From Rhodanobacter sp. Root480 (GTDB taxonomy: Bacteria > Pseudomonadota > Gammaproteobacteria > Xanthomonadales > Rhodanobacteraceae), in the NCBI RefSeq assembly GCF_001426645.1, contig NZ_LMEX01000001.1, positions 386,755 through 450,754 on the forward strand: a DNA stretch of 64,000 nucleotides. Reading direction: 5' to 3'. The notes below the pieces were generated by a model that saw only the letters and a list, made by a program, of their open reading frames with translations, did no database searches and was not told the DNA's origin. Position numbers and translations under genes: made by a program. Shown here one piece after another: positions 16,974-26,503 of the stretch (position 1 is the first letter of the stretch; each line of letters opens with the position of its first letter).

Positions 16974-17702
16974 TCACTCAGCGCCCAGGCCGTGCAGCGT
17001 GGCGCCGTTCGCATCGACCTTCAGCACCGAGCCGTGCTCGTACCAGTCGCCAAGCACGATCCGCTCGGCGGTTTGGCCGTCCAGTTGAAACCGGTGCACG
17101 GCGGGGCGGTGGGTATGGCCGTGGATCAGTCGCGTCACGCCGGCCTGGCGCATGCTGTCGGCGACGGCTTCGGCGTTGACGTCCATGATGGTTTCCATGG
17201 TGCTGCCGGTGTGGGCGCGGCTGTCTTCGCGCGCCTTGGCGGCGAAGGCGCGGCGCGCGTCCAGCGGCATCGACAACACCTGTGCTTGCCACTGCGGCGT
17301 GCGCACCTGCTGGCGCACGGCCTGGTAGGCGACGTCATCCGTACACAGTACGTCGCCGTGCATCAGCAGGGTGGGCTGGCCATGCAGGGTGTGCACGGTG
17401 CCGTCATCCAGCAACTCGAAGCCGGCGCGGTTGGCGAAATCCTGGCCGAGCAGGAAGTCGCGATTGCCGACCATGAAGTACACCGGCACGCCGACGTCGC
17501 GCACGCCGCGGGTGGCGCGGGCGATGCGGGCGGGGAGTTCGGCGTCATCGTCGTCGCCGATCCACGCTTCCACCAGGTCGCCCAGGATGTACAGCGCGTC
17601 GGCCTGGCGCACTTCGTCGCTGGCCAGATAGCGTTCGAACAGTTCGGTGATCTGCGGGCGGGCCGGGTCAAGGTGCAGGTCGGCGATGAACAGGGTGGTC
17701 AT
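16974..17702 (-). CDS. lpxH: UDP-2,3-diacylglucosamine diphosphatase
   Basis: The 242-residue protein carries the calcineurin-like phosphoesterase motifs of LpxH: 'FIADLHLDP', 'LYILGDLVEAWIGDD', 'VGNRDFLLG', 'LLMHGDVLCTDD' and 'LIHGHTHRPAVH'. LpxH cleaves UDP-2,3-diacylglucosamine to lipid X and UMP, the fourth step of lipid A synthesis, at the inner-membrane surface. Length matches the family (~240). Its start lies seven bases after the stop of the upstream cyclophilin gene, so the two are probably co-transcribed. Confidence 0.95.
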   Translation of the reverse strand: MTTLFIADLHLDPARPQITELFERYLASDEVRQADALYILGDLVEAWIGDDDDAELPARIARATRGVRDVGVPVYFMVGNRDFLLGQDFANRAGFELLDDGTVHTLHGQPTLLMHGDVLCTDDVAYQAVRQQVRTPQWQAQVLSMPLDARRAFAAKAREDSRAHTGSTMETIMDVNAEAVADSMRQAGVTRLIHGHTHRPAVHRFQLDGQTAERIVLGDWYEHGSVLKVDANGATLHGLGAE

Positions 17703-17709
17703 TGACGGA

Positions 17710-18429
17710 TCAGCCCTTGGCCGGCTTGGCGGATTTCTTCCCCTTGCTGGCGGTCGTCCTGGCGGGTGCCGCCTCGGCCGGCGCCGCGCTGCTGGCCGAA
17801 GCCGGTGGCTCCTCGCCGATCACGTGGGCGTTCTCGATCACCACCAGCGGGTTGGGCACATCGCCCGCGAACGGGCCCAGCGCGCGGCTGGGCAGGGCGG
17901 CGATCTTGTCGATGACGTCCATGCCTTTGATGACCTTGCCGAACACGGCATAGCCCCAGGTCAGGCCGCTCTGGCTGCCCACGAAATCCAGCCGGCGGTT
18001 GTCGACCAGGTTGAAGAAGAATTGCGCGGTGCCGGAGTTGGGATCGGCGCCGCGCGCCACCGCCACGGTGCCGCGCAGGTTGGACAGGCCGTTGTCCGCC
18101 TCGCTGGCCACGGCCGGGCGCGTGCGCTTGGGCTGCAGGTCGCGGGTGTACAGGCCGCCCTGCACCAGATAACCGGGGATCGCCCGGTGCAGCAGGGTGC
18201 CGTTGTAGAAACCGTCGCGCACGTACTGCAGGAAATTGGCCACGCTTTTCGGTGCCTTGTCCGGGTACAGCTCCAGTGTGATGTCGCCCTGGGAGGTTTT
18301 CAGCAGCACCTGCGGAGGTGGCGCGGGGGCGGTCGTTGCGGCTTCGGCGGGTGATGCGGGCTTGGCCGTTTGTGCCTGCAAGGACAGCGGCACGAGCAGC
18401 AGGAGGGCGGCGAGAACGGTCTTGAACAT
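17710..18429 (-). CDS. Peptidylprolyl isomerase, cyclophilin type, exported
   Basis: The 239-residue protein has a signal peptide (about 1-20, 'LAALLLLVPLSLQAQ') and a Pro/Ala-rich spacer. The cyclophilin domain spans about 40-200: 'GDITLELYPDKAPKSVANF', 'FYNGTLLHRAIPGYLVQGG', 'NSGTAQFFFNLVDN' and 'GYAVFGKVIKGMDV'. A Lys/Ala-rich tail follows. Residues of the PpiA/PpiB active site ('FHR' as 'LHR', 'QFFFN') are present. It catalyses proline cis-trans isomerisation in the periplasm. ATG 18429 starts the signal peptide; a TTG two codons earlier is also open. A truncated copy of this gene survives at 14855-15095. Confidence 0.9.
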   Translation of the reverse strand: MFKTVLAALLLLVPLSLQAQTAKPASPAEAATTAPAPPPQVLLKTSQGDITLELYPDKAPKSVANFLQYVRDGFYNGTLLHRAIPGYLVQGGLYTRDLQPKRTRPAVASEADNGLSNLRGTVAVARGADPNSGTAQFFFNLVDNRRLDFVGSQSGLTWGYAVFGKVIKGMDVIDKIAALPSRALGPFAGDVPNPLVVIENAHVIGEEPPASASSAAPAEAAPARTTASKGKKSAKPAKG

Positions 18430-18554
18430 GGGCAATCAACGTTTTGGGACGTGCCGGCCATGATACGCGGCAGGCTTGCTGGAAGGCACGGACGCGGGGG
18501 ATTGATCGGCAGGAGATTGCCTGGGTTGGGTGGGGAGAGCAAAAGCTGCCTTGT

Positions 18555-18591
18555 CCCCAGCCCTCCCCTGCGCTGCAGGGGAGGGCTGGGG
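18555..18591. terminator. 17-bp perfect hairpin downstream of ppx
   Basis: CCCCAGCCCTCCCCTGC (18555-18571) pairs fully with 18575-18591 across a 3-nt loop. It begins seven bases past the ppx stop codon on the minus strand. It lacks a strong U-run, and belongs by sequence to the 'CCCTCCCC' hairpin repeat family. Confidence 0.6.
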
Positions 18592-18597
18592 AGTCGA

Positions 18598-20115
18598 TCA
18601 GCTACGGGTGATTTCGAGGGTGAGGCCGAGTTCCGTCATCGGCGCCTGCTCGTGCTGCAGGTCGGCTTCGCTCAGCGGGTGCTGATCGAGCCAGCTGGCG
18701 GGAAGTGCCAGCCGCAGGCGCTGGCGCGTGGCGGTCAGGCGCATTGGCGGCAGCGACTCGGCGCGGCGGGCGCGACGGAACAGCACGGCCAGCCGCAGCA
18801 ACGCGGTGATATGGCGTGCCAGTTGCCGGTAGCGCTGTGGCAACGCGGAGACCACGCTCTTGTCAGGCTTGCGCCGGTGCAGTTCGACCACCGCGGCCAG
18901 CAGTTGCTGCTCCTGTCGCGAGAAACCGGCCAGGTCGGCGTGGCGCAGAATGTACGCCCCGTGGTGGTGGTGCTGGCTGTGCGCGATAGCCAGGCCGATC
19001 TCGTGCACCCGCGCGGCCCAGGACAACCACTCGCGCGCATCGGCGGCCAGTTTCCAGGGCTTGGCCGCCTGGTCGAACAGATTCAGCGCGGTCGCTTCCA
19101 CCCGTCGTGACTGCGCGCGATCGACGCCGTAGCGGGCGGCCAGGGCGTCGATGCTGGCGGTGCGCGGGTCGCTGCCGCCGGCGCGGCCCAGCAGATCCCA
19201 CAACACGCCTTCGCGCATCGAGCTTTCGCAAACCTGCAGGCGCTCGATGCCCAGTGCGGCGAAAGCAGCCTCGAATACCACCAGGCCGCCGGCGATCACC
19301 GGCACGCGTTCCTCGACCAGGCCGGGCAGCTTGATCGCGTTGATGTTGCCCTGTTCCAGCAGCACATCGCGCAGTGAAGCCAGCGCTGCGGGAGTGATGC
19401 CGTCGTCGGAGAATTTCATCGCCTGCACCACCGCGCCGATCGACTTGGCGGTGCCCGATGAACCGAACGCGTCGCGCCAGCCCGATTCGCGGAAATCCTC
19501 GGCAAACTGCTGCAGCAGCACGCCAATGTCGCTGGTGGCGCGCTGCCAGCGCTTGCGGGTGAGCTTGCCGCCGGGGAAGAAGCGCAGCGTCGAGGCGATG
19601 CAGCCCGCCTGCACGCTCTCGGTGTGCAGCGGCGCCAGGCCACGGCCGATGATGAACTCGGTACTGCCACCGCCCACGTCGATCACCAGTCGCGGTTCGC
19701 GCGAGGCGGGCAGGTCGTGCGCGGCGCCGAGGAAAATCAGCCGGCCTTCCTCACGCCCGGAGACAATCTCGATAGGGTGCCCCAGCGCCGCCTCGGCCGC
19801 GGTCAGGAAAACCTGCGGCGACGCCAGCCGGCGCACGGTATTGGTGGCGACCGCACGCACCCGCAGGGCCGGAAGCCCGGCGATGCGCTGGCCGAAACGG
19901 GCCAGGCAGGCCAGCGCGCGGGTACGGTGGGCGGCGTCGAGCGAACCGTCCGCACGCAGGCCGGCGGCCATGCGCACGGTGTCGCGCAGGCGGTCGATCA
20001 CGCGCGGTTCGCCGTGTTCGACCCGGGCCACCACCATGTGGAAACTGTTGGAACCCATGTCCACCGAGGCGATCAGCTCGCCGTCGCGAATGGGGGTTTG
20101 TTCCGCCGGGCTCAA
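18598..20115 (-). CDS. ppx: Exopolyphosphatase (Ppx/GppA family)
   Basis: The 505-residue protein has the Ppx/GppA ASKHA core at about 18-300 ('ASVDMGSNSFHMVV', 'GREEGRLIFLG', 'VIDVGGGSTEFIIG', 'GSSGTAKSI') and a C-terminal HD-like domain ('WAARVHEIGLAIAHSQHHHH', then 'ILRHADLAGFSRQEQ'). It releases phosphate from polyphosphate ends, and may also act on pppGpp. TTG 20115 is the likely start: GGAG lies seven bases upstream, and earlier in-frame codons overlap the 3' end of ppk and look unlike the family. It follows ppk by 67 bases in one Pho-linked cluster. Confidence 0.92.
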   Translation of the reverse strand: MSPAEQTPIRDGELIASVDMGSNSFHMVVARVEHGEPRVIDRLRDTVRMAAGLRADGSLDAAHRTRALACLARFGQRIAGLPALRVRAVATNTVRRLASPQVFLTAAEAALGHPIEIVSGREEGRLIFLGAAHDLPASREPRLVIDVGGGSTEFIIGRGLAPLHTESVQAGCIASTLRFFPGGKLTRKRWQRATSDIGVLLQQFAEDFRESGWRDAFGSSGTAKSIGAVVQAMKFSDDGITPAALASLRDVLLEQGNINAIKLPGLVEERVPVIAGGLVVFEAAFAALGIERLQVCESSMREGVLWDLLGRAGGSDPRTASIDALAARYGVDRAQSRRVEATALNLFDQAAKPWKLAADAREWLSWAARVHEIGLAIAHSQHHHHGAYILRHADLAGFSRQEQQLLAAVVELHRRKPDKSVVSALPQRYRQLARHITALLRLAVLFRRARRAESLPPMRLTATRQRLRLALPASWLDQHPLSEADLQHEQAPMTELGLTLEITRS

Positions 20116-20182
20116 GCGCGTACTCCGTGGGGTGCCGGGCGCGCATTCTCGCACGCGGATGGCGCAATGCAGCAATAGCCGC

Positions 20183-22276
20183 TCATGCGCAGAACCGCTG
20201 CAGCAAGGCCCGCTGGGCGCTGTACGGCGGATCGTCGCCGGGTTCGGCGCGAACGTAATGGCCATCACTGTCGAGCAGCCAGGCCTGGGTGTTGTCGGCC
20301 AGGCCGTTCGCCAGCGTTTCCTCGAACACGCGGGCGGCCAGGTCCGGGTCGAGGATGGGAAAGGCGATCTCGATGCGGCGCATCAGGTTGCGCTCCATCC
20401 AGTCGGCGCTGGCGCAATACAGGTCGGGGTCGCCATCGTTGGCGAACCAGTACACGCGGCTGTGTTCCAGGAAGCGGCCCACGATCGAGCGCACCCGGAT
20501 GCGTTCGGAAATGCCGGGCAGCCCCGGCCGCAGGGTGCAGGCGCCGCGCACGATCAGGTCGATCTCCACGCCGGCCTGCGACGCGCGGTACAGCGCGCCG
20601 ATCACCCGCGCGTCGTTCAGCGCATTGAGCTTGGCCACGATGCGGGCCGGGCGGCCGGCGCGGGCGTGTTCGGTTTCGCGCTCGATCTTCGCCACCACGC
20701 TGGGGTACAGCGTGAACGGCGAATGCAGCAGCCGTTTCAGCTCGATCACCGGCCCCAGGCCCGACAGCTGCTGGAACACCTTGTGCAGGTCCTCGCCGAT
20801 TTCCGGGTTGGCGGTCATCAGGCCGATGTCGGTGTACACGCGGCTGTTGCCCTGGTGGTAGTTGCCGGTGGACAGGTGCGCGTAGCGGCGCAGGACCTCG
20901 CCCTCGCGGCGCACGATCAGCAGCATCTTGGCGTGCGTCTTGTAGCCCACCACGCCATACACCACCTGCACGCCGGCCTCCTGCAGCCGCGTGGCCAGGT
21001 GGATGTTGGCCGCCTCATCGAAACGCGCGCGCAGCTCGATCACCACGGTCACGTCCTTGCCGTGACGGGCAGCCTCCACCAGCAGGTCGACCAGCGGCGT
21101 GTCCTCGCCGGCGCGGTACAGCGTCTGCTTGATCGCCAGCACCTGCGGGTCGACCGACGCCTGGCGCAGCAGGTCGATCACCGCGCCGAAGCTCTGGTAC
21201 GGGTGGTGCAGCAGCACGTCGCGTTGCGCGATCAGGTCGAACTTGTTGTGGCTGGCGTCCAGCGCGGGCGGCAATTCCGACACGAAGTGGGGAAATTTCA
21301 GCTCCGTCCGGTCGACCCATTCATAGATCATGCCCGCGCGGATGATGTTGACCGGGCCGTCGCAACGGTAGACGTCCGCTTCCTCCAACTGGAAATTCCG
21401 GGTCAGCATGGCGGTGATCGATTTCGGGCAATCGTCGGCGACTTCCAGCCGCACCGGCCGCGCATAACCGCGGCCGATCAGCTCCTCGCTCAACGCCAGC
21501 GCCAGGTTCTCGATCTCCGCCTCTTCCACCATCAGCTCGCTGTTGCGGGTGACGCGGAACTGGTACGAGCCCACCACCTTGAAGCCAGGAAACATCAGGT
21601 CGACAAACGCCTGCAGCAGCTCGGCGAGGAACACGAAATGGTCGCCCTCGCCACATACCTCGTCGGGCAGGCGGATGATCCGCGGCAGCGAGCGCGGCGC
21701 CCGCACCAGCGCCATGTGACCCTCGTGGCCGAAGGCATCGCGCCCCTTCAGCACCACCGCGATGTTCAGCGTCTTGTTGAGGATGCGCGGGAACGGGTGC
21801 GACGGGTCCAGCCCCAGCGGCGACAGCACCGGCAGCACTTCGTGCTCGAAATAACCCTGCAGCCAGCGGCGCTGGCGCGGCTCCCACTGCTGGCGGGTAA
21901 GGATGTGGATGCGCGCCGCATCGAGCTGCGGGCTGAGTTGCTCCTGCCAGGTGGCGTATTGCAGCGCCACCAGGTCCAGCACCCGGCTGCGGATGCGCGA
22001 CAGCAACTCGCCCGACAGCAGGCCATCCGGCCCCGGCGCGGCGGAGCCGTAGGCGTGGTGATGCTTGAGCATTGCCACGCGCACTTCGAAGAATTCGTCC
22101 AGGTTGCTGGCCACGATGCTGAGGTAGCGCAAGCGCTCCAGCAGCGGCACGGTGGCGTCGCGCGCCATCGCCAATACCCGGAAGTTGAATTCCAGCGCGG
22201 CCAGCTCGCGGCTGAAAAACAGCTCGGGGGCGGACCAGTCCACGTCGGCGGGAACAGGGGGAGTTTGATCGGGCAT
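20183..22276 (-). CDS. ppk1: Polyphosphate kinase 1
   Basis: The 697-residue protein has all four PPK1 domains. Recognisable signatures are 'ELFFSRELAALEFNFRVL' at the N-terminus, 'YKTHAKMLLIVRREG' (autophosphorylated His), 'LSTGNYHQGNSRVYTDIGL', 'SIVGRFLEHSRVYWF' (second conserved His) and 'ASADWMERNLMRRIE'. It builds polyphosphate from ATP reversibly at the membrane. ATG 22276 is taken because the aligned N-terminus begins there; an in-frame ATG at 22294 is possible, and neither has a strong ribosome site. It sits between phoR and ppx, tying storage to the Pho regulators. Confidence 0.94.
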   Translation of the reverse strand: MPDQTPPVPADVDWSAPELFFSRELAALEFNFRVLAMARDATVPLLERLRYLSIVASNLDEFFEVRVAMLKHHHAYGSAAPGPDGLLSGELLSRIRSRVLDLVALQYATWQEQLSPQLDAARIHILTRQQWEPRQRRWLQGYFEHEVLPVLSPLGLDPSHPFPRILNKTLNIAVVLKGRDAFGHEGHMALVRAPRSLPRIIRLPDEVCGEGDHFVFLAELLQAFVDLMFPGFKVVGSYQFRVTRNSELMVEEAEIENLALALSEELIGRGYARPVRLEVADDCPKSITAMLTRNFQLEEADVYRCDGPVNIIRAGMIYEWVDRTELKFPHFVSELPPALDASHNKFDLIAQRDVLLHHPYQSFGAVIDLLRQASVDPQVLAIKQTLYRAGEDTPLVDLLVEAARHGKDVTVVIELRARFDEAANIHLATRLQEAGVQVVYGVVGYKTHAKMLLIVRREGEVLRRYAHLSTGNYHQGNSRVYTDIGLMTANPEIGEDLHKVFQQLSGLGPVIELKRLLHSPFTLYPSVVAKIERETEHARAGRPARIVAKLNALNDARVIGALYRASQAGVEIDLIVRGACTLRPGLPGISERIRVRSIVGRFLEHSRVYWFANDGDPDLYCASADWMERNLMRRIEIAFPILDPDLAARVFEETLANGLADNTQAWLLDSDGHYVRAEPGDDPPYSAQRALLQRFCA

Positions 22277-22364
22277 ACGTGCATTCTGGCCCATGTACCG
22301 GCCCGGCACATCCGGGCGGCGAATTACGCTGGCGCGGGCTTCCGCACAGGCGCGCCACGTGGCA

Positions 22365-23597
22365 TCAAGCGTGCTCCGGCGGCAACAGGCGGGCGCGTCC
22401 GAAATGGCAGACGAAGGTGGAGCCGACGCCGGGCGTGCTGTCGATCTGCAATCGCGCCTGGTGCAGGTTCAGCACGTGCTTGACGATGGACAGGCCCAGG
22501 CCGGTGCCGCCGCTTTCGCGCGAGCGGCTGGACGACACCCGGTAGAAACGTTCGGTGAGGCGCGCCAGGTGCGCGGCGGGAATGCCGAAGCCGGTGTCGC
22601 TGACCGAATAAAGCGCGCCCTCGGGCGTGCGCTGCCAGCGGATCGTGATGCTGCCACCCTTCGGCGTGTAGCGCACCGCGTTGCTGACCAGGTTGGACAG
22701 CGCGCTATGCAGGTCGCGTGGCGAACCGAGCAGGTCCATTCCCGCGGTGGATTCCAGCGCGATCTGGTGCCGCCCCTGGCTCAGCGCCAGCGCCTCCTTG
22801 TGCACGATCGCCAGCAGCGCGGCCATCGGCACGCGTTCGTCGGTGACCTCGTGCTGGGTTTCCAGCCGTGACAGGGTGAGCAGGTCTTCCACGATCTGGC
22901 CCATGCGCCGGGATTGTGAGCGCATCTCGGTCAGCACCGGTGCCAGTTCGGGCACATCCTCGGGATCGAGCAGTTCGAGGTAGCCGTGGATCACCGTCAG
23001 CGGCGTGCGCAATTCGTGCGACACATTGGCCACGAAATCGCGGCGGATCTGTTCGAGCCGGCTGATGTGGCTGACGTCGCGCGCCAGCAACAGTTGCTGC
23101 TGATCGCCAAACGGCAGCAGGTCGACGCTGAGCTGACTTTCGGGTTGGCCGGGCGCGGTGACTTCGTACGGCAGTCCACTGCTGCCTGGATCCAGGCATG
23201 CGGCCAGCTCGGTGCCGGCCATGCGCTCGGGCCAGCGCACGGCGCGGTCGGTCGGGCGGTGCAGCCCCAGCAGTGTTTCCGCGGCCCGGTTGAACCAGCG
23301 GATGCGCTGATCCTTGTCCAGTATCACCACTGCGTCGGGCCACTGGCGGGCGGTGGCATGCAGGTCGCGCAGATGGCTGGCCAGCAGGCGCGACTTGCGC
23401 GGCGCGGATACGTCGACGGTGGTTGTCGTTTGTGTCGAGCGACGGATGTAGATCAGCAACACCAGGATTTCAGCGATCGCGACCAGGGCGATGCCGGTCA
23501 TGACGCGCCCGCCCGCCAGCCAACCGACCAATGCGCCCGCAACAAGGCCGGCGAGGAGCAGGGCAGGCAATTGCCAGAACGGTTTCGTGGAAGGCAT
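22365..23597 (-). CDS. phoR: Phosphate regulon sensor kinase
   Basis: The 410-residue histidine kinase has two N-terminal membrane segments (about 10-55), a PAS domain ('PDAVVILDKDQRIRWFN'), H-box 'NVSHELRTPLTVIHGYLE', N-box 'LSNLVSNAVRYTPKGG', G1 'SDTGFGIP' and G2 'GGTGLGLSIVKHVL'. PhoR phosphorylates PhoB at low phosphate under Pst/PhoU control. ATG 23597 gives the family's usual N-terminus; a start at 23666 inside phoB is also open. It follows phoB by 34 bases. The long periplasmic loop of some sensors is absent, as expected for PhoR. Confidence 0.95.
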   Translation of the reverse strand: MPSTKPFWQLPALLLAGLVAGALVGWLAGGRVMTGIALVAIAEILVLLIYIRRSTQTTTTVDVSAPRKSRLLASHLRDLHATARQWPDAVVILDKDQRIRWFNRAAETLLGLHRPTDRAVRWPERMAGTELAACLDPGSSGLPYEVTAPGQPESQLSVDLLPFGDQQQLLLARDVSHISRLEQIRRDFVANVSHELRTPLTVIHGYLELLDPEDVPELAPVLTEMRSQSRRMGQIVEDLLTLSRLETQHEVTDERVPMAALLAIVHKEALALSQGRHQIALESTAGMDLLGSPRDLHSALSNLVSNAVRYTPKGGSITIRWQRTPEGALYSVSDTGFGIPAAHLARLTERFYRVSSSRSRESGGTGLGLSIVKHVLNLHQARLQIDSTPGVGSTFVCHFGRARLLPPEHA

Positions 23598-23631
23598 CGG
23601 GCGTTTCAGTCCGGTGGCGCGGAAGAGTGCA

Positions 23632-24321
23632 TCAGGCGCGGGTGGAGAAACGATAGCCGCTGCCACGCACCGTCTGCACCAGGTCGTCGAGCTTCCACGG
23701 CTCCAGCGTCTTGCGCAGGCGGCGGATATGCACGTCGACCGTGCGCTCCTCCACGTAGACGCTGCCGCCCCACACGTGATCCAGCAGTTGCGCGCGCGAG
23801 TAGACGCGTTCGGCGTGGGTCATGAAGAAATGCAGCAGGCGGTATTCGGTGGGGCCGATAGGCACCGGATCGTCACCGGCAAACACGCGGTGGGCGGGGC
23901 CATCGATGCGCAGGCCGCCACCTTCCAGCATGCCGTCGCCATCATCGCCGTGGCTGCGGCGCAGCACCGCCTTGATGCGGGCGATCAGCTCGCGGGTGGA
24001 AAACGGCTTGACCACGTAATCATCCACGCCGGCCTCCAGCCCGTTGACGCGATCCACTTCCTCGCCGCGCGCGGTGAGCATGATGATCGGAATCTCGCGG
24101 CTCAACTCTTCCTTGCGCCAGCGCCGCGCCAGCTCCAGCCCGCTGGTTCCCGGCAGCATCCAGTCCAGCAGGATCAGGTCGGGCACCCGTTCGGCGATGG
24201 CCAGTTGCGCCTCGCGCGCATCGCCGGCCATGGCCGGGTCCATGCCAGCCTTGCGCAGGGCGAAGGCCACCATGTCACGAATGGATGCTTCATCCTCGAC
24301 GATGAGAATACGTTTGTGCAC
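23632..24321 (-). CDS. phoB: Phosphate regulon response regulator
   Basis: The 229-residue OmpR-type regulator has receiver motifs '[13 protein letters not shown]', phospho-acceptor Asp in '[10 protein letters not shown]', 'IIMLTAR' and '[17 protein letters not shown]'. A winged-helix DNA-binding domain follows ('[12 protein letters not shown]', '[15 protein letters not shown]', 'VRGSGYRFS'). It activates Pho genes when phosphorylated by PhoR. A Pho-box-like site lies 41-62 bases upstream of its ATG, predicting autoregulation, and similar sites precede pstS and the porin gene in this window. Confidence 0.96.
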   Translation of the reverse strand: MHKRILIVEDEASIRDMVAFALRKAGMDPAMAGDAREAQLAIAERVPDLILLDWMLPGTSGLELARRWRKEELSREIPIIMLTARGEEVDRVNGLEAGVDDYVVKPFSTRELIARIKAVLRRSHGDDGDGMLEGGGLRIDGPAHRVFAGDDPVPIGPTEYRLLHFFMTHAERVYSRAQLLDHVWGGSVYVEERTVDVHIRRLRKTLEPWKLDDLVQTVRGSGYRFSTRA

Positions 24322-24361
24322 GGTTCTGCCGTTGGCTTGTGACGGGGATATTTCAGGGGAT

Positions 24362-24383
24362 GAATGTTACGTGGGGATGACAA
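24362..24383 (-). promoter_or_regulatory. Pho box upstream of phoB
   Basis: On the minus strand: TTGTCAT, CCCC, ACGTAAC, ATTC, that is two 7-bp half-sites with 11-bp period. TGTCATCC and AACATTC recur with identical spacing in the pstS site (52840-52868), which supports this as a real PhoB box. Confidence 0.65.
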
Positions 24384-24515
24384 CAGGCGCGTGAATGTTG
24401 CGGGCTGCCGCAATCACCGCACTTCAGCCTTGTACCTTCGGGCTCCCCGGTGTGGCGATGCAAGCCAAACAAAGACCGCAAACGCTACGCCTCAGCACCG
24501 AAAGATGCCGTAATC

Positions 24516-24669
24516 CCCTCTCCCCTGCGGGGAGAGGGCAGGGAGAGGGGGACACGCTGCGGGGAAGCCGCAGCGAAGTTGCCCCCAAGACGCCGAAAAG
24601 CTGCAGTACAGGTCTTTCCCGCGAGCACCAGCCCCCTCTCCCCAACCCTCTCCCCCGCAGGGGAGAGGG
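24516..24669. repeat. Pair of 'CCCTCTCCCC' hairpins in the phoB-bepA gap
   Basis: CCCTCTCCCC/GGGGAGAGGG stems occur at 24516-24525/24529-24538 (3-nt loop) and 24646-24655/24660-24669 (4-nt loop). They occupy most of the 411-base gap between phoB (24321) and bepA (ends 24733). Apart from the Pho box I see no other signal or gene there. Confidence 0.75.
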
Positions 24670-24732
24670 GGTTACGGTGCCTTCGGGCTCAGTTCGCGTT
24701 GTGCAGGCTGGTTCGAAAAGTTTTCCGCCCGC

Positions 24733-26364
24733 TTATTGGCCGCCATCAGGCCGATCCGCCGTCTGGATCTTGCGCTTGTGCAGTTCCAGCACCAGCGGCG
24801 TGAGTTCGGCGATGCGGGCCTGGATGCGGACGCGGGCGTAGTAGTCCAGGTCGTCGCGCTTGAGCAGGCGCTTGAGTTGTTCCATCGCGTCGAAAGGGCG
24901 GCCCGAGTAGTAGCTGGCATCCGCGAATGCTTCGCCTGCGCGCTCGGTGTCGCCGGCTTTCTCACAGGCGCGGGCGTAGGCGGTGTAGAGCTGTGGCTCC
25001 ACCGCATTGCTCAGCAGGGGTCGCAACAGTTCCGCGGCGGTCGCCGCCTGTGCGGGCGCGCCACCGGTGGTGAGTGCCTGGGCGTACGCCAGTGCCACCG
25101 CGCGATTGCGTGGCGAGTGCAGGTTGAGCTTTTCGTAGAGGGCCAGCGCGGCGGCGCGCTGGCCGGCCTGGAAACGGGCGTCCGCCATCGCCAGTTGCAG
25201 GATGAGGTTCTCCGGCTGCTTTTCGATCAACGGCTGCAACTGCGCGATGGCCTGCGTGCCATCACCACTGCGGGTGAGCGCCAGCGCGTAGCCATAGCGC
25301 GTGGCGAGCGTGTCGAAGCCGCGCTTGTCGAAATTCGAGCGGTAGCGCAGCGCTTCCTTGGAGGCGTCGCCAGTCAGCACGCGCAGGCGCTCGCGCATCA
25401 GCGCATACGTCTCGCCACGCTGCTGCGCCGAGGGGCTGAACAAGGTGGTGACATCGTGCACGAACGGGATCGGCGCGGTGGTGCTTTCCCACTGGCTCTT
25501 GACCAGGGTGCTGCCGCTCGGCCGCAGCTTCTGTGCGGCGATCAGGCCGCCGGCGCGCGACTTGGCGTCGCTGATGCGGGCCGAGGTCACCGGGTGATCC
25601 TGCAGCATGCTGGGTGTATTGCCCATGCCGCCTGTGTTGGCGCTGAGCACGTCCTGCATGTGCGAGAAGAAGCCGGCCATGCCGCGCGGGTCGAAACCCG
25701 CATTGGCCAGGGTCTGGATGCCGGTGCGGTCGGCCTCGACCTCATCCTTGCGGGTGAAGTTGATCGACCGTTGCGCGATCAGCCCCTGGCCGCCGGCCAG
25801 CACCGCCATCGGCGCGTCTCCGGCATTGTTGGCGGCGCCCGCGGCAAGCGCGCCCAGCAACACCAGCGCCATCAGCGGGGCATCCTTGCGCGATGCCTCG
25901 AAGGCCCGTTCCAGATGGTTCTGCGTGATGTGGCCGATCTCGTGCGCGATGACGCCGGCCAGCTCGCTTTCGTTGCGGGTGATCGCCACCAGGCCTGCGT
26001 TCACCGCCACGTAGCCGCCCGGCGCCGCGAAGGCGTTGATCTCCGGGTCCTTCACCACGAAGAACGAAAAATGCTCGTCCGGCTTGGCACTGGCGGCAAC
26101 CAGCCGGAAGCCCAGGTCGTTGATGTAATCGTCCACCAGCGGGTCGTCGACCACCATGTCCAGCGCGCGCATCTGGCGCAGCATGGAGGCGCCGTAGGCC
26201 TGCGCTTCCTGCTTCGAAATCAGTGCATTCGCCGAACTGCCCAGATCTGGCAGGCGAACGTTGTCCTGCGCCATCGCCACCGGCTCAAGCAAACCCGCGC
26301 ACAGCAAGGCGCGAGTCAAGGCGGACAGGAGGCGTGGAGCGCGGCGGTGTGCTGGCATGGTCAT
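24733..26364 (-). CDS. bepA: Periplasmic M48 metalloprotease with TPR domain (BepA-like)
   Basis: The 543-residue protein has a signal peptide ending near residue 32 ('LLEPVAMA'), and an M48 catalytic domain with zinc motif 'ELAGVIAHEIGHI' (HExxH) and downstream ligand 'DEVEADRTGI'. Conserved 'FAAPGGYVAVNAGLV' and a C-terminal TPR superhelix (about 340-520) follow. BepA checks assembly of outer-membrane proteins such as LptD and degrades stalled forms. Length is slightly above E. coli BepA (~490). Both ATG 26364 and 26358 are possible starts. Confidence 0.9.
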   Translation of the reverse strand: MTMPAHRRAPRLLSALTRALLCAGLLEPVAMAQDNVRLPDLGSSANALISKQEAQAYGASMLRQMRALDMVVDDPLVDDYINDLGFRLVAASAKPDEHFSFFVVKDPEINAFAAPGGYVAVNAGLVAITRNESELAGVIAHEIGHITQNHLERAFEASRKDAPLMALVLLGALAAGAANNAGDAPMAVLAGGQGLIAQRSINFTRKDEVEADRTGIQTLANAGFDPRGMAGFFSHMQDVLSANTGGMGNTPSMLQDHPVTSARISDAKSRAGGLIAAQKLRPSGSTLVKSQWESTTAPIPFVHDVTTLFSPSAQQRGETYALMRERLRVLTGDASKEALRYRSNFDKRGFDTLATRYGYALALTRSGDGTQAIAQLQPLIEKQPENLILQLAMADARFQAGQRAAALALYEKLNLHSPRNRAVALAYAQALTTGGAPAQAATAAELLRPLLSNAVEPQLYTAYARACEKAGDTERAGEAFADASYYSGRPFDAMEQLKRLLKRDDLDYYARVRIQARIAELTPLVLELHKRKIQTADRPDGGQ

Positions 26365-26503
26365 GAGGGGTCGACAATATCATTCAGACCACTTGGTGAG
26401 GGCGCGGTTCGCGCCGCGCGGCCACCCTGTACATGCTTGATTTGGCTTCGGCGTGGACGCATGTGTGGGCTGAACCATTTTGACCGTCCCCTGGAGCGCC
26501 GTA

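Noticed and set aside
19151-22483. An 1110-codon open frame antisense to ppx and ppk
   Set aside because: It runs across two well-recognised genes and their spacer, is low in complexity (His/Gln/Arg-rich) and has no domain.
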